In this document: piece after piece, positions 47,192 through 58,386 of the stretch
Position numbering within the stretch: position 1 is the stretch's first letter
How the letters are laid out: each line of letters begins with the position of its first letter
Origin: Citrus sinensis
Taxonomy: Eukaryota > Streptophyta > Magnoliopsida > Sapindales > Rutaceae
Direction: 5' to 3'
Length of the DNA stretch: 64,000 nt
NCBI RefSeq assembly: GCF_022201045.2
Contig: NC_068556.1
Span: 23,603,501-23,667,500 of the forward strand
Translations under genes and position numbers: made by a program
Notes under the pieces: model-generated
Database searches by the model: none
What the model saw: the letters and a program-made list of their open reading frames with translations, nothing else
Told to the model about the DNA's origin: nothing

Positions 47192-50100
47192 ATGAGTATT
47201 AAATCCAGCCTCGGAATTTATCCGAGTACATCCACTGGGTTGGTCAGTCAAAATCATACTTCTCTATATTATCTTCATCCCTCTGATAATCCAGGCACTG
47301 TACTAGTGTCTCAACTCCTAACCGGTGATAACTATCCCACTTGGCGTCGAGCAATTCAAATGGCTTTTTCAGCCAAAAATAAAATGGGATTTGTCAACGG
47401 AACCATCCTAAAACCAGAGGGCCCTGAGGCTGCAAAATGGGAGCGTTGTAATGATATGGTATTATCTTGGCTATTGAATTCTATATCTCCTAATATTGCT
47501 AACAGTGTTATTTATGCTGATACAGCTAAAGAAGTTTGGGATGATCTTTACAATCGTTTTCTCAAGGAAATCTTGCTAGAATATTTCAAATCAAGCGTGC
47601 TATATGCACTCTTCTCCAAGAACAGTCATCCATAAATGTTTACTACACAAAATTAAAGACCCTATGGGATGAACTTGCATCTTATACTTCCATTCCAAAT
47701 TGTTCTTGCGGATCTCTCAAAGAAATTCAAGAATATCAACAACAAGAACGTGTTTATCAATTCTTGATGGGGTTAAATGACTTTTACGCTGCCCTTCGAA
47801 GTCAAACTCTTGTTATGGGTTCACTGCCAACCTTAGGAAAGGTTTACTCCACATTCATCCAAGAAGAAAAACAAAGAGAGCTTCATATTAATGCCAATCC
47901 CCTTCCTGAATCTGCCGTACTAGCTATAGCTAAGGGTGAATTCAATCAAGATAAATTTCGTCCACAAAATAGTGATTCTAAAGGCAAGCAGCGATCAAAG
48001 TGCGAACATTGCGGTAAGCTTGGGCATGTTAAAGCAAAATGCTACAAACTTCACGGTTATCCACCAAAACAAGCTCATGCAGCTTCCACCACAACCAATG
48101 TCCCTTCAACAAACAACGCTGCAGCTCCTGCTTCTACAAATAAGGTTGAGATTCCTCACCTCACAACAAAGCAATATCAGCAGCTGATATCCATTCTCAA
48201 TCTTAACTCTACTGCACCAGCAGTAAATCTCACGGGTAACTCTGTTTATTATTCAAATTCTACATCTTCATCTTGGATTATTGATACTGGTGCATCTGAT
48301 CATATTACTTCATCTATAGATTCATTATCACATGTTACACCTATCTCTGCTCATAAACATGTTCGCTTGCCTAATGGTAGTTTTTCACAAATCTCTCATA
48401 TTGGGAATATCAATCTATCAGAAAAAATCAGACTTAGCAAAGTTCTTTGTGTACCTGATTTTTCTTTTAATCTTTTATCTGTCAGCAAAATTACTAAGTC
48501 TTTAAATTGTGCTGTTATTTTCTTTCCTGACTTCTGTGTTTTTCAAGACCTTGTGTCGAAACAGATGATTGGTCTGGGTAAAGAACACAATGGACTTTAC
48601 TACTATTATCCTACCATTTTTCCTACTGTTTTGCTCACTCAACAACAGCATCCTGCATTTGATCTATGGCACTGGCGCTTGGGTCATCCATCTGCATCTC
48701 GACTTCCTTATTTAGCTAAGAGTATTAATAACTTTTCTTCTAGTCATGATTTATTTTGACATATGTGCCCTTTATCTAAGCACACTCGCTTACCTTTTCC
48801 TAATAAAAATAACCGGTGTAATGAACCTTTTGATTTAATTCATGTTGACATTTGGGGTGATTATTCAGTTCCTTCTTTATCTGGAGCTCACTATTTCTTA
48901 ACTATTGTTTATGATTACTCACGTTGCACTTGGCTTTACTTAATGAGACATAAATCTGAAACTCAAATTCATTTAAAAAATTTCTTTGCCATGATTAAAA
49001 CTCAATTTCAATGTTCCATTAAAAAAATTCGTAGTGATAATGGACTTGAATTTATATCTCTGTCTCATTTTTTTAATGAACATGGCATTTTGCATCAACG
49101 TACTTGTGTAGCCACACCCCAACAAAATGATGTTGTTGAACGCAAGCATCGTCACATCTTAGAAGTTGCACGTGCTCTTCGTTTTCAAGCTTACTTACCT
49201 CTTAAGTTTTGGGGTGAATGTGTTCTAACGGCAACATATCTTATAAATCGTTTGCCTACACCCTTGCTTTCTGGTAAGACTCCTCATGAAGTTCTTCTTA
49301 AATCTAAGCCATCTTATGACCATTTGCGTGTTTTTTTATGCTTATGTCATGCTCAAAATTTATCTCCCAAGAAACATAAATTTGCTCCTCGAGCAATTAA
49401 AGGTATCTTTATCGGGTACCCCTTTGCTCAACGAGGTTATCGTATATATGATCTTGAAAAGCATGTCGTATTCACTAATCGTGATGTCACTTTTCAGGAA
49501 AAGATATTCCCTTTTCAGGAGAAACAACTTCAGCAAAATCAACCCTCAATTGTTTTGCCCATACCTATAAATGAAGTTATCAATGAAACATCAAATGAGG
49601 CTAATGCTCAGCCACCACCAAGTGATCAAGAAAATCTGCAACTATCTACGCTTGATCAACAAAATCAGCCACCACCATCTGGCTTGGACATTGATATACT
49701 TCGTCGCTCCACTATGACTCATCAACCACCTTCATATCTTCAAGATTATTATTGTTCGCTAGTCACTTACTCTAATTTATTACCTCATTGTCCTTTCCCA
49801 ATCATTTCTAAGTCTAAAACAATCTCTTATCTTCTTCATAATTTTATATCTTACAATACATTATCTTCTAAACATTTTGCCTTTACAGTTGCTATTTCTA
49901 CAGAAATTGAGCCAACATCTTATGCTCAAGCAATTAGGCACCCAAAATGGCGAGAAGCTATGGCTGCTGAAATTCAAGCTCTTAATAAGAACAAGACTTG
50001 GACTCTTACACAGCTTCCTCCTGGAAAAGTGCCCATTGACTGTAAATGGGTGTATAAAATTAAGTTTCGGTCAGACGGGTCTGTTGAGCGATACAAGGCT

Positions 50101-51445
50101 CGCCTTGTAGCTAAAGGCTTTACTAAAAAAGAAGGTTTGGACTATCATGGAACATTTTCCCCTGTAGCTAAACTAACAACTGTTCGATGTGTTCTTGCTA
50201 TTGCAGCTATAAAAAATTGGCCTTTATATCAACTTGATGTTCATAATGCTTTTCTTTATGGAGATCTTCATGAAGAAGTCTACATGAAACCTCCTCCAAG
50301 TTTTTGTCAACAAGGGAAGCACTTAGTTTGTCGACTTCAAAAGTCCTTATATGGTCTTAAGCAAGCTTCTCGTAATTGGTTTGAAAAATTTTCTTTCGTC
50401 CTTCGTCTTGCTGGATTTAAACAATCTCATTGTGATTATTCATTATTTACATCTACAATAGGGTCCCCCATTACTGTAGTATTGGTATATATTGATGATA
50501 TCGTCATTACTGGTAATAATGAACTTGCCATAAAAGCTCTTAAGGATTTCTTGCATCATCGTTTTCACATGAAAGACCTTGGAATTTTGAAATATTTTTT
50601 GGAAATTGAAATTGCTAGATCTAGTAAAGGAATTTTTTTATCTCAACGAAAATATGCCTTAGAGATCTTGAATGATGCAGGCCTTCTTGGTGCTAAACCA
50701 ATTGATTTTTCAATGGTGCAAAATTTAAAATTAGATCCAGATGATGGTGATATCTTAGAAGATCCAAGCTTATTCAGAAGACTAGTGGGACGCCTCCTTT
50801 ATCTTACCATTACTAGACCAGATTTGGTGTATTCAATTCAAAAATTTAGTCAATTTGTCTCTAATCCGCGTAAACCTCATTTAGATGCTGCTTATAGAAT
50901 TTTAGCTTTTTTAAAATCTTCTCCTGGTAAAGGCATCTTATTATCTTCTAATAGTTCTTTTCAAATTGAAGCTTATTGTGATTCAGTTTGGGAAGGCTGT
51001 CTAACCACTCGAAGATCTGTCACTGGCTATTGTGTCTTCCTTGGAGAAAGTCTTATTTCGTGGAAAAGCAAAAAAACAGGCAACTGTAGCTCGATCTACA
51101 GCAGAAGCAGAATATAGGGCTATGGCTTCCGCTACTTGTGAATTAATTTGGTTGAAATCGCTTTTACATGATCTTGGCGTTTCACATCCACAACCTATGC
51201 AACTCTATTGTGACAATAAAGCTGCTCTTCATATTGCTGCCAATCCAGTGTTCCATGAAAGGACCAAGCATATCGAGTTGGACTGTCACTTTGTTCGAGA
51301 GAAAATCCAAGCAAGATTGATCAAGACAGCACATGTTTCATCTGCTCATCAAATTGCTGATATTTTTACGAAAGCCCTTGGAAAGGAACAGTTCCATCGT
51401 CTTAGTAGCAAGTTGGGCATTCACAACATCCATGCTCCAACTTAG
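47192..51445 (+). pseudogene. Copia B gag-pol polyprotein, broken
   Basis: From the ATG at 47192: gag (LLTGDNYPTWRRAIQMAFSA), CCHC knuckle (CEHCGKLGHVKAKC), protease (IDTGASDHIT), integrase (HWRLGHPS; HVDIWGDYS), reverse transcriptase (LDVHNAFLYGDL; VYIDDIVITGNN) and RNase H ([14 protein letters not shown]). Breaks are a one-base deletion near 47558, a TGA at 48757 in the zinc-binding region of integrase, and a one-base insertion in an A run near 51070. The integrase motif reads DNGLEF instead of DNGGEF, and the RNase H DADWAG motif reads DSVWEG, losing a conserved Asp. The element cannot act alone. Confidence 0.93.
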
Positions 51446-51452
51446 GAGGGAG

Positions 51453-51722
51453 TATTGGAATTGGTTCAGCCATGTTCATTGGCAATCAGCCAAGATTATT
51501 GGCAATATTGTAGGCTATGTCTTTTACCCGTTAGAAGCATAACTTGTGCAGTTAATTTTGGCACATCACATGTTTGACGAAATTACCATAACAAATGCGT
51601 AACTCATGTACTCTTTCTTTTTTTATCATCAATTCTGTACTATAAATATGTACCTGCAAATAGTGAAATATACACACAAATCATTTCTTTTATCAATTGT
51701 TCTTCTTCTAATTTATTTTACA
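51453..51722 (+). repeat. 3' LTR of copia B
   Basis: 270 bases, preceded by a purine tract (AGGAGGGAG), ending TTATTTTACA. Confidence 0.92.
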
Positions 51723-51768
51723 ATATCACAAGAAAACAACATCGATCATAGTTTTCTTTTTGGCTTCT

Positions 51769-51886
51769 GATTTGGGACAGCTATGCACCAAAGGAAATCT
51801 CATCATCTTACTTGTTAATCCTACATAAGTGAAGATGATATAAGATTCCCATCAATAATGATTCCCCTTGGTTGCTGTCCCAAATC
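51769..51886 (-). ncRNA. Hairpin, candidate microRNA precursor
   Basis: The 118-base stretch folds back on itself. GATTTGGGACAGC pairs perfectly with GCTGTCCCAAATC at the ends (13 bp). After an asymmetric internal loop (1 against 5 bases) a further 13 pairs form between ACCAAGGGGAATC and GATTTCCTTTGGT, two of them G-U. More pairing follows towards the loop. On the minus strand the hairpin lies about 200 bases after a TATA box (52117-52127), with no ATG in the leader, which is how many plant MIR genes look. The loop asymmetry is larger than current plant microRNA criteria prefer. I match it to no known microRNA. It could instead be a small inverted-repeat element. Confidence 0.45.
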
Positions 51887-53096
51887 AATATTTGTTCTCT
51901 TTTTGATATGATCAATTTGTCGGACGGAAGATGCTAAGAATCCCTATTTTGAAATGAGAGCTAAAATGACTAGGATATGTTGTTCGGTGTAGCTGTAAGA
52001 AGATGAAGATGGTGACGATGTATTTCTGGTCTTTGGCTTCGTTGGTTGAAACGGCTAGGGTTTCTGAGAGATGGAAAAGTGAATTATTTTTTTTTTGTTG
52101 GGAGTCTTATCAAACCATATTTATAACCTTGTTTATTTAAGTGTTACTTAACAATATGGAAATTTCAATATTATGAAATGGAAAAAATACGCTTTGTAGA
52201 ACACAACGAGCCTTATATTGGAGCTTAAATTATGGTGAACAAAGCCAGCTGAGTTGATTCAATTGATAATCCTAGAGTACATATCAATACTTCCAAGTCT
52301 ATCTTAGCTCATTGTATGCACTTCACCTTGTCTTCATAATAAACGTCGATCATGTATTCTTTGTTTTTGTTTCTAGTTTTTTGTTGTTGTAACAGTTTTT
52401 CGTTGTTGTAATATTGTCATTTGGCACAGCTCAAATCCAGAAACTTTATTGTGTTGTTGTAGCATTTTTTTTTTTAAAGGTCCGTTTTGATTGTGGTTTC
52501 ACTTTACAAATCTGAGTTAGGTAGCCAGACCTATAAAATTTTCTCGAATACCTCATGAGACCTAATGTATTAAACTACTTTTCATTTAGAACATAAAGGA
52601 AAAATTTAGAGTGAGTAAGACTCAAATTTTTGGTTCTCATTCTATCACCCGTTCTTGTGACAGTGTATTAGTGACTACCTAGGCCTTTGATAATCAAAGG
52701 TTTACCTTCTTTTCAAAAGAAGAAGAAGAAGAGGAAGAAGAAACGAAAAGAAAAGAAAAAAATAAGAGCTTGGGTCGCCTTGGCGAAGAAAGATGGAACA
52801 TGCATGCATGCATGAACATCTCAAATCATCGAATCTTTGTTGGAACATGTCACCGAGTTACTTATACTTGGTACAGTCCAGACCCAACCCTACGCCGTGG
52901 GATAATATATTATTAATTGTTTGGATTTAGACTCCTTAAGCTTGTTTATACTTGGTCCCCAGTAGATATCGTATTTATATAAGTAAAAACAGTAAAGTTT
53001 AGAAATTGAAACTGCAAACATGTACGTATAAACTGATCATACACGATCGATATTTATCTTATATGTGTCCAGCAGATTGGACATTTATTTAGCGAA
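51887..53096. other. Intergenic DNA with a possible minus-strand promoter
   Basis: The minus strand has TTATAAATATG at 52117-52127 followed by an AAACCCTAGCC leader-type motif (about 52050-52060), consistent with a short transcript leading into the hairpin. Further up, a GAAGAAGAA-rich tract lies at 52719-52760 and ATGCATGCATGCAT at 52800-52813. No gene. Confidence 0.4.
52117..52127 (-). promoter_or_regulatory. TATA box upstream of the candidate precursor
   Basis: TTATAAATATG on the minus strand, about 230 bases before the hairpin. Confidence 0.45.
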
Positions 53097-53101
53097 CACA
53101 C

Positions 53102-53614
53102 TGTCAAAAGCAGCCATCTAGATGGTTTGAAACAACCATCTAGATGGTCAGCATCCATGTTGTTCAAAGAAGAGGAATTTTGTAGCAAGTTGGAAAGGAA
53201 AAGGAGCACACGGGTTTGACATTTAAAAGAAGAAAAAAGAACGTAAAAATAATATAGAATTGCTGCATAGTGCCAAAGTTTTCTCTATAAATAGAAACGA
53301 AGAGAATGAGCAAAGGCATTCCATTTAGAAAGCAATTTAGGGATTTGAGAGAGAGTTCAAGAGCTTGCATTTATAAGCTCTTGTTACAGTGATAGAGAGA
53401 GTTTGGGTGTATTGGGGTTTTGGGTAGTGAGCTAAAATACTACAATACTTGTAACTCCTTTTCACTAGTAAAATATTTCCTTCTGTCTTCGCCCGTGGAT
53501 GTAGGCTAAAAGCCGAACCACGTAATTTTCTGGTGTCCTCTATTGTGCTTGTTCTTTATTTTCTTACAATTTCACTTTAGCTGCGTGTCTGCTTCACCCA
53601 CCAATTTCCTAACA
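53102..53614 (+). repeat. 5' LTR of copia C
   Basis: 513 bases, TGTCAAAAGC...TTCCTAACA. Two CCATCTAGATGG palindromes lie near its start, and a TATA box (CTATAAATAG) near 53285. It is followed by G and the primer site TGGTATCAGAGC at 53616. Confidence 0.92.
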
Positions 53615-53654
53615 GTGGTATCAGAGCTATTGGTTGTATTTTTTGGAGTCGAGA

Positions 53655-53796
53655 ACTGTTCACGTAAGGGGTACTATTCACGTATACGGCACTGTACACG
53701 TATACGACACTATTCACGTATACTGTACTGTTCACGTATACGGGTTTGTTCACATATACGGTACTGTTCACGTATACGGTACTATTCACGTGAAAC
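53655..53796 (+). repeat. 18-bp tandem array in the copia C leader
   Basis: CACGTA or a near variant recurs at 53661, 53679, 53697, 53715, 53733, 53751, 53769 and 53787, exactly 18 bases apart. The core CGTATACG is self-complementary. A multiple of three, the array gives open frames on both strands that are not genes. Confidence 0.95.
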
Positions 53797-54045
53797 GGTG
53801 GAAGCGATCCAAGAATTTTCCGGTGCAAAGCAGGGAATAGTAGTGTGAGAAAAGCAACTGTGGTTTTGTACATGTCTAGGAAAGTTCTGTCACAAAGGCG
53901 ATAAGAGCTTAAGGAGTCTGGGTTTTAAGTGGGACCATTGTGACCCCTCCAGTCTTTCCTGGGAACTTTCCTGGTGTGCATTCTCACACATACTCACAAC
54001 TATTCAAGGTGGTACACTAGCTTGTGTGCGGTATTTATCAACAAA

Positions 54046-57018
54046 ATGGCGGTAAAGTATGAAATTGAGAAGTTTAACGAAAATAATTTTTCGTTGTGGA
54101 AAATGAAGATGAAAGCTGTATTAAGGAAAAATAATTGCTTGGTAGCAATTGGAGAAAGGCCCATGGAGATAACTGATGACAAGTGGAACGAGGTAGACGG
54201 TAACGCCATTTCTGATCTACACTTGGCACTTGCGGATGGAGTATTATCTAGTGTGGCAGAGAAAAATACGGCGAAGGAAATATGGGATACTCTCACAAAA
54301 TTGTATGAGGCCAAGTCACTACACAACAAAATCTTCTTGAAGAGAAAACTCTATACTCTTCGAATGGCAGAATCTACAATGGTGACCGACCACATCAACA
54401 CATTGAAGACTCTATTTTCACAACTCACAACGTTGGGTCATAATATAGAGGAAAATGAACGTACAGAGCTTCTACTTCAAAGTCTACCAGATTCGTATGA
54501 TCAACTCATCATCAACCTAACGAACAACAATCCAGTGGAGAGTCTAGTTTTCGACGATGTTGCAGCCTCCGTATTAAATGAGGAGAGCAGGCGGAAAAAT
54601 AAGGAAAACAGACAAGCAAGTTCGCAGCAAGCGGAGGCGCTATCAGTGACGAGAGGGAGATCAACGGAACGTGGCCCCAGTGGGAGTCAAAATCAGGGTA
54701 GATCAAAATCCAGAGGTAAGAAGAATGTTAAATGCTACAACTGTGGCAAGAAAGGGCACGTCAAGAAAGAATGTTGGAGTAACCAGAAGAGAAGAGAGGG
54801 CAAAGAACCTGAGACATCAAATGCTCAGGGGTGTGTAGCAAGTACCTCGGATGATGGCGAAATTCTCTACAGTGAGGCAACAACTGTTTCAGAAGGCAGA
54901 AAACGACTTTCTGATGTCTGGCTTATAGACTCAGGAGCTACCTGGCACATGACCTCTAGGAGAGAATGGTTCCACACATATGAACCTATCTCAGGAGGAT
55001 CTGTATATATGGGTAACGATCATGCCTTGGAGATCGCTGATATTGGTACTATCAAAATAAAAATGTTTGATGGTACAATTCGCACAATTGGGGAGGTACG
55101 ACATGTCAACGGCCTAAAGAAAAATCTATTGTCTTTGGGACAAATAGACAATCATGGGTGCAAAACTCATGTGGAGAATGGAATTATGAAGATTGTTAAA
55201 GGCGCGCTTGTATTGATGAAGGCAGAAAAGATCAGTGCTAATCTATTTATGCTTAAAGGAGAAACACTACAGGAGGCTGATGCGTGTGTCGCATCAAATG
55301 GAGAAGAGTCAACGATGATGTGGCATCTCAAACTTGGCCACATGTCGGAACAAGGTTTGAAGATTCTCTCTGAGCGAAAATTACTTCCGGGGCTCAAATC
55401 GGTAAGTTTACCATTTTGCGAGCATTGTGTTACAAGTAAGCAGCATAGATTAAAATTCAGTAGATCTATTGCTAGAAGTAAATATATTCTAGACTTGATT
55501 CATTCTGATGTCTGGGAATCACCGGATATATCCATGGGAGGTGCAAAGTACATGGTGACTTTCATTGATGATTATTCCAGAAGATGTTGGGTGTATCCAA
55601 TTAAGAAAAAGTCATATGTATTTCCAGTGTTTAAAGAATACAAAGCGCGGGTGGAACTTGAATCTGGTAAAAAGATCAAGTGCTTGAGGACAGACAATGG
55701 TGGAGAATATACAGACGGTGAGTTTCTTGCTTTCTGTAAGCAAGAAGGTATTCAGAGGCAGTTCACGGTGGCATACACTCCTCAACAAAACGGAGTGGCA
55801 GAGCGGATGAACAGAACTCTTACAGAAAGAATAAGAGCTATGTTGAAAACTGCCGGTCTACCTAATTCATTCTGGGCAGAAGCAGCCAAAACTGCCTGTT
55901 ATATAGTAAATCGGTCGCCATCTACAGCAATTGGGTTGAAGACGGCGATGGAGATGTGGACTGGAAAGCCAGCTGATTATTCCTACCTACATGCATTTGG
56001 ATGTCTTGTGTACGTGATGTACAATGCCCAAGAAAGAACAAAGCTGGATCCAAAATCTAAAAGATGTATCTTCTTGGGATATGTTGATGGAGTAAAGGGG
56101 TATCGTCTGTGGGACCCCACTGCCCACAAGATCGTCATTAGCAGAGATGTTATCTTTGTAGAAGATCAACTGCAAAGAAAAGATGGAGATGATGGCACTG
56201 TAAAAGAAAAGTCAGAGACTATACCGGTATATGTGGAAAATAATCCAGAAGATTCAGATTCTTCTGAAGCAGCGCCAGAGCACGAGGAACAAGAACCAGT
56301 CGAATCCGAGGCTCCAGAAGTTCGTCGATCAACTCGTGAGAGACGACTGCCAGCGTGGCACTCGGAGTATGTCACAGAGATCAATGTTGCATACTGTCTT
56401 CTAACAGAGGATGGAGAGCCTTCAACTTTCCATGAAGCTTTAAACAGTTCAGATGTTGTTTTGTGGATGACAGCAATGCAGGAAGAAATTGAAGCTCTAC
56501 ACAAGAACAAAACATGGGAACTTGTACCACTACCACACGGAAGAAAAGCCATTGGAAACAAATGGGTCTACAAGATCAAGCGTGATGGCAATGACCAAGT
56601 GGAGCGGTATCGTGCAAGATTGGTGGTGAAAGGATATGCTCAGAAAGAAGGTATTGACTTCAACGAGATATTTTCTCCGGTAGTTCGACTCACAACAGTC
56701 AGAGTAGTCTTGGCGATGTGTGCTACATTTGACCTACATCTTGAGCAGTTAGATGTGAAAACTGCATTTCTTCATGGAGAACTTGAAGAAGAAATATATA
56801 TGCTCCAACCAGAAGGTTTTGCAGAAACAGGAAAAGAGAACTTGGTTTGCAGGTTGCACAAATCTCTTTACGGTCTCAAACAGGCGCCGAGGTGTTGGTA
56901 TAAGAGATTTGATTCCTTCATCATGAGCCTTGGGTACAACAGACTCAGTTCAGACCATTGTGCATATTACAAGAGGTTTGAAGATAATGAGTTCATCATT
57001 ACGTGGTTCGGCTTTTAG
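54046..57018 (+). CDS. Copia C gag-pol polyprotein, truncated at reverse transcriptase
   Basis: An uninterrupted 990-residue frame from MAVKYEIEKFNENNF; a longer frame upstream lies in the leader. It includes gag, a CCHC knuckle (CYNCGKKGHVKKEC, about residue 229), protease (LIDSGATWHM, about 293), integrase zinc domain (about 425-462) and the catalytic core with HSDVW, TDNGGEY and QNGVAERMNR. Reverse transcriptase is intact through LDVKTAFLHGEL and LYGLKQAPR. After NEFII the frame enters inverted LTR sequence and ends after seven foreign codons. The YVDD box and RNase H are therefore missing. Gag, protease and integrase could still be made. Relatives are Tnt1/Tork-type elements, judged by motif resemblance. 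Confidence 0.92.
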   Translation: MAVKYEIEKFNENNFSLWKMKMKAVLRKNNCLVAIGERPMEITDDKWNEVDGNAISDLHLALADGVLSSVAEKNTAKEIWDTLTKLYEAKSLHNKIFLKRKLYTLRMAESTMVTDHINTLKTLFSQLTTLGHNIEENERTELLLQSLPDSYDQLIINLTNNNPVESLVFDDVAASVLNEESRRKNKENRQASSQQAEALSVTRGRSTERGPSGSQNQGRSKSRGKKNVKCYNCGKKGHVKKECWSNQKRREGKEPETSNAQGCVASTSDDGEILYSEATTVSEGRKRLSDVWLIDSGATWHMTSRREWFHTYEPISGGSVYMGNDHALEIADIGTIKIKMFDGTIRTIGEVRHVNGLKKNLLSLGQIDNHGCKTHVENGIMKIVKGALVLMKAEKISANLFMLKGETLQEADACVASNGEESTMMWHLKLGHMSEQGLKILSERKLLPGLKSVSLPFCEHCVTSKQHRLKFSRSIARSKYILDLIHSDVWESPDISMGGAKYMVTFIDDYSRRCWVYPIKKKSYVFPVFKEYKARVELESGKKIKCLRTDNGGEYTDGEFLAFCKQEGIQRQFTVAYTPQQNGVAERMNRTLTERIRAMLKTAGLPNSFWAEAAKTACYIVNRSPSTAIGLKTAMEMWTGKPADYSYLHAFGCLVYVMYNAQERTKLDPKSKRCIFLGYVDGVKGYRLWDPTAHKIVISRDVIFVEDQLQRKDGDDGTVKEKSETIPVYVENNPEDSDSSEAAPEHEEQEPVESEAPEVRRSTRERRLPAWHSEYVTEINVAYCLLTEDGEPSTFHEALNSSDVVLWMTAMQEEIEALHKNKTWELVPLPHGRKAIGNKWVYKIKRDGNDQVERYRARLVVKGYAQKEGIDFNEIFSPVVRLTTVRVVLAMCATFDLHLEQLDVKTAFLHGELEEEIYMLQPEGFAETGKENLVCRLHKSLYGLKQAPRCWYKRFDSFIMSLGYNRLSSDHCAYYKRFEDNEFIITWFGF

Positions 57019-57424
57019 CCTACATCCACGGGCGAAGACAGAAGGAAATATTTTACTAGTGAAAAGGAGTTACAAGTATTGTAGTATTTTAGCTCACTAC
57101 CCAAAACCCCAATACACCCAAACTCTCTCTATCACTGTAACAAGAGCTTATAAATGCAAGCTCTTGAACTCTCTCTCAAATCCCTAAATTGCTTTCTAAA
57201 TGGAATGCCTTTGCTCATTCTCTTCGTTTCTATTTATAGAGAAAACTTTGGCACTATGCAGCAATTCTATATTATTTTTACGTTCTTTTTTCTTCTTTTA
57301 AATGTCAAACCCGTGTGCTCCTTTTCCTTTCCAACTTGCTGCAAAATTCCTCTTCTTTGAACAACATGGATGCTGACCATCTAGATGGTTGTTTCAAACC
57401 ATCTAGATGGCTGCTTTTGACATT
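56998..57424 (-). repeat. Truncated, inverted 3' LTR of copia C
   Basis: Reverse complement of LTR positions 1-427 of 513. It is preceded on the minus strand by the polypurine tract AAGTGGGAGAAA. The junction with forward sequence at 56998 shares ATT with both partners. Confidence 0.93.
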
Positions 57425-57499
57425 TCTCCCACTTGGAGATTAGATTGAGAGTCAATCAATCTCCACACCATCCTTTCTGCTTCGCCATAATCATGTTGC

Positions 57500-58386
57500 C
57501 TACGTTTCTGCTAGGCCACAAGAGGATCTACTCCAGACAAACTTATCAGTATTTATCGGCTTGGTCAAAACATCTGCTAGGTTCTCTTTGGTATGGATTT
57601 TCTGCAAATCCACACTTCCATCTTCCACTACTTCACGAACGAAGTGATACTGGACTCCTATGTGCTTTGTCCTGGAATGAAAGGCTGGATTCCTTGCAAT
57701 GTGCAAGGCACTCTGACTGTCACAAAACACAGGAATTTTCTGTTGTTTGTGCCCGAGCTCCTCCAATAATCTTTGTATCCAAATAGCTTCCTTGCAAGCT
57801 TGTGTAGCTGCCATGTACTCTGCTTCTGTTGTAGATAAAGCCACAACAGTCTGCAGTTTAGAAACCCAGCTTACAGCTGCTCCCGCAAATGTAAACACAT
57901 AACCAGTAGTGGATTTTCTTTTATCAAGATCTCCTGCAAAATCTGAATCTACATAGCCCTTGACAGTAAACTCTGATCCTCCATAACATAATGCAACATC
58001 TGAGGTTCCTCTGATGTATCTCAGAATCCTCTTCACAGCTATCCAATGCTCTCCACCAGGATTCGCCATGTATCGACTGACTGCTCCCACTGCTTGTGCA
58101 ATGTCCGGTCGTGTACATATCATAGCGAACATCAAACTTCCCACTGCTGATGCATACGGTACTCGAGACATCTTCTTCCTCTCTGCTTCATTGCTAGGAC
58201 ACATACTTGAGGATAATTTGAAATTAACAGGAAGTGGGGTAGAAATTGACTTACAATCTTGCATGTTGAAGCGCCGCAAGATTTTCTTCAAGTAATTCGT
58301 CTGCGAAAGCCAAATCTTCCTGTTAATTCTGTCTCGGTAAATTTGCATCCCTAGAATCTTGTTTGCTGCTCCCAAGTCCTTCATTT
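57500..58386 (-). pseudogene. Inverted reverse transcriptase end and RNase H of copia C
   Basis: An open frame on the minus strand starts inside the polyprotein at MKDLGAANKILGM, runs through the reverse transcriptase connection and RNase H (YVDSDFAGDLDKRKSTTGYV; STTEAEYMA; FCDSQSALHIARNP) to its natural stop. It has no own promoter or authentic start. It is the missing C-terminal part of the forward polyprotein, cut off by the inversion. Confidence 0.92.

Larger units (their letters stand above)
46893..51722 (+). mobile_element. Ty1/copia retrotransposon B, full-length, inactivated
   Basis: LTRs of 268 and 270 bases differ at five substitutions and one 2-base indel. The element is flanked by ATATC on both sides (46888-46892 and 51723-51727), a perfect 5-base target duplication. 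The primer site TGGTATCAGAG follows the 5' LTR. The ends defined by the duplication are TATTGG...TTTACA, not the usual TG...CA. It is older than elements A and C by LTR divergence. Confidence 0.94.
53102..58386 (+). mobile_element. Ty1/copia (Tnt1/Tork-like) element C with inverted 3' half
   Basis: 5' LTR (53102-53614), primer site, leader array and an intact gag-pol frame run forward to 56997. There the sequence switches to the reverse complement of the LTR (56998-57424), then to the end of reverse transcriptase and RNase H on the minus strand (57500-58386). Roughly 30-40 codons with the catalytic YVDD box are missing, as are the last 86 LTR bases. CACAC flanks the whole structure (53097-53101 and 58387-58391), as if it were one insertion. 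The two LTR copies differ by only one base that I could see in 427, so the event is recent. Confidence 0.92.

Noticed and set aside
53655..53796. CRISPR-like direct repeats
   Set aside because: The repeats are contiguous with no unique spacers, and the context is a plant retrotransposon.
53577..53873. Open frames on both strands coding repeated YVNSTV or HVYGTI units
   Set aside because: They are translations of the 18-bp leader array of copia C, open only because 18 is a multiple of three.
57433..57786. Plus-strand frame opposite the inverted RNase H
   Set aside because: Shadow of the minus-strand copia C coding sequence.
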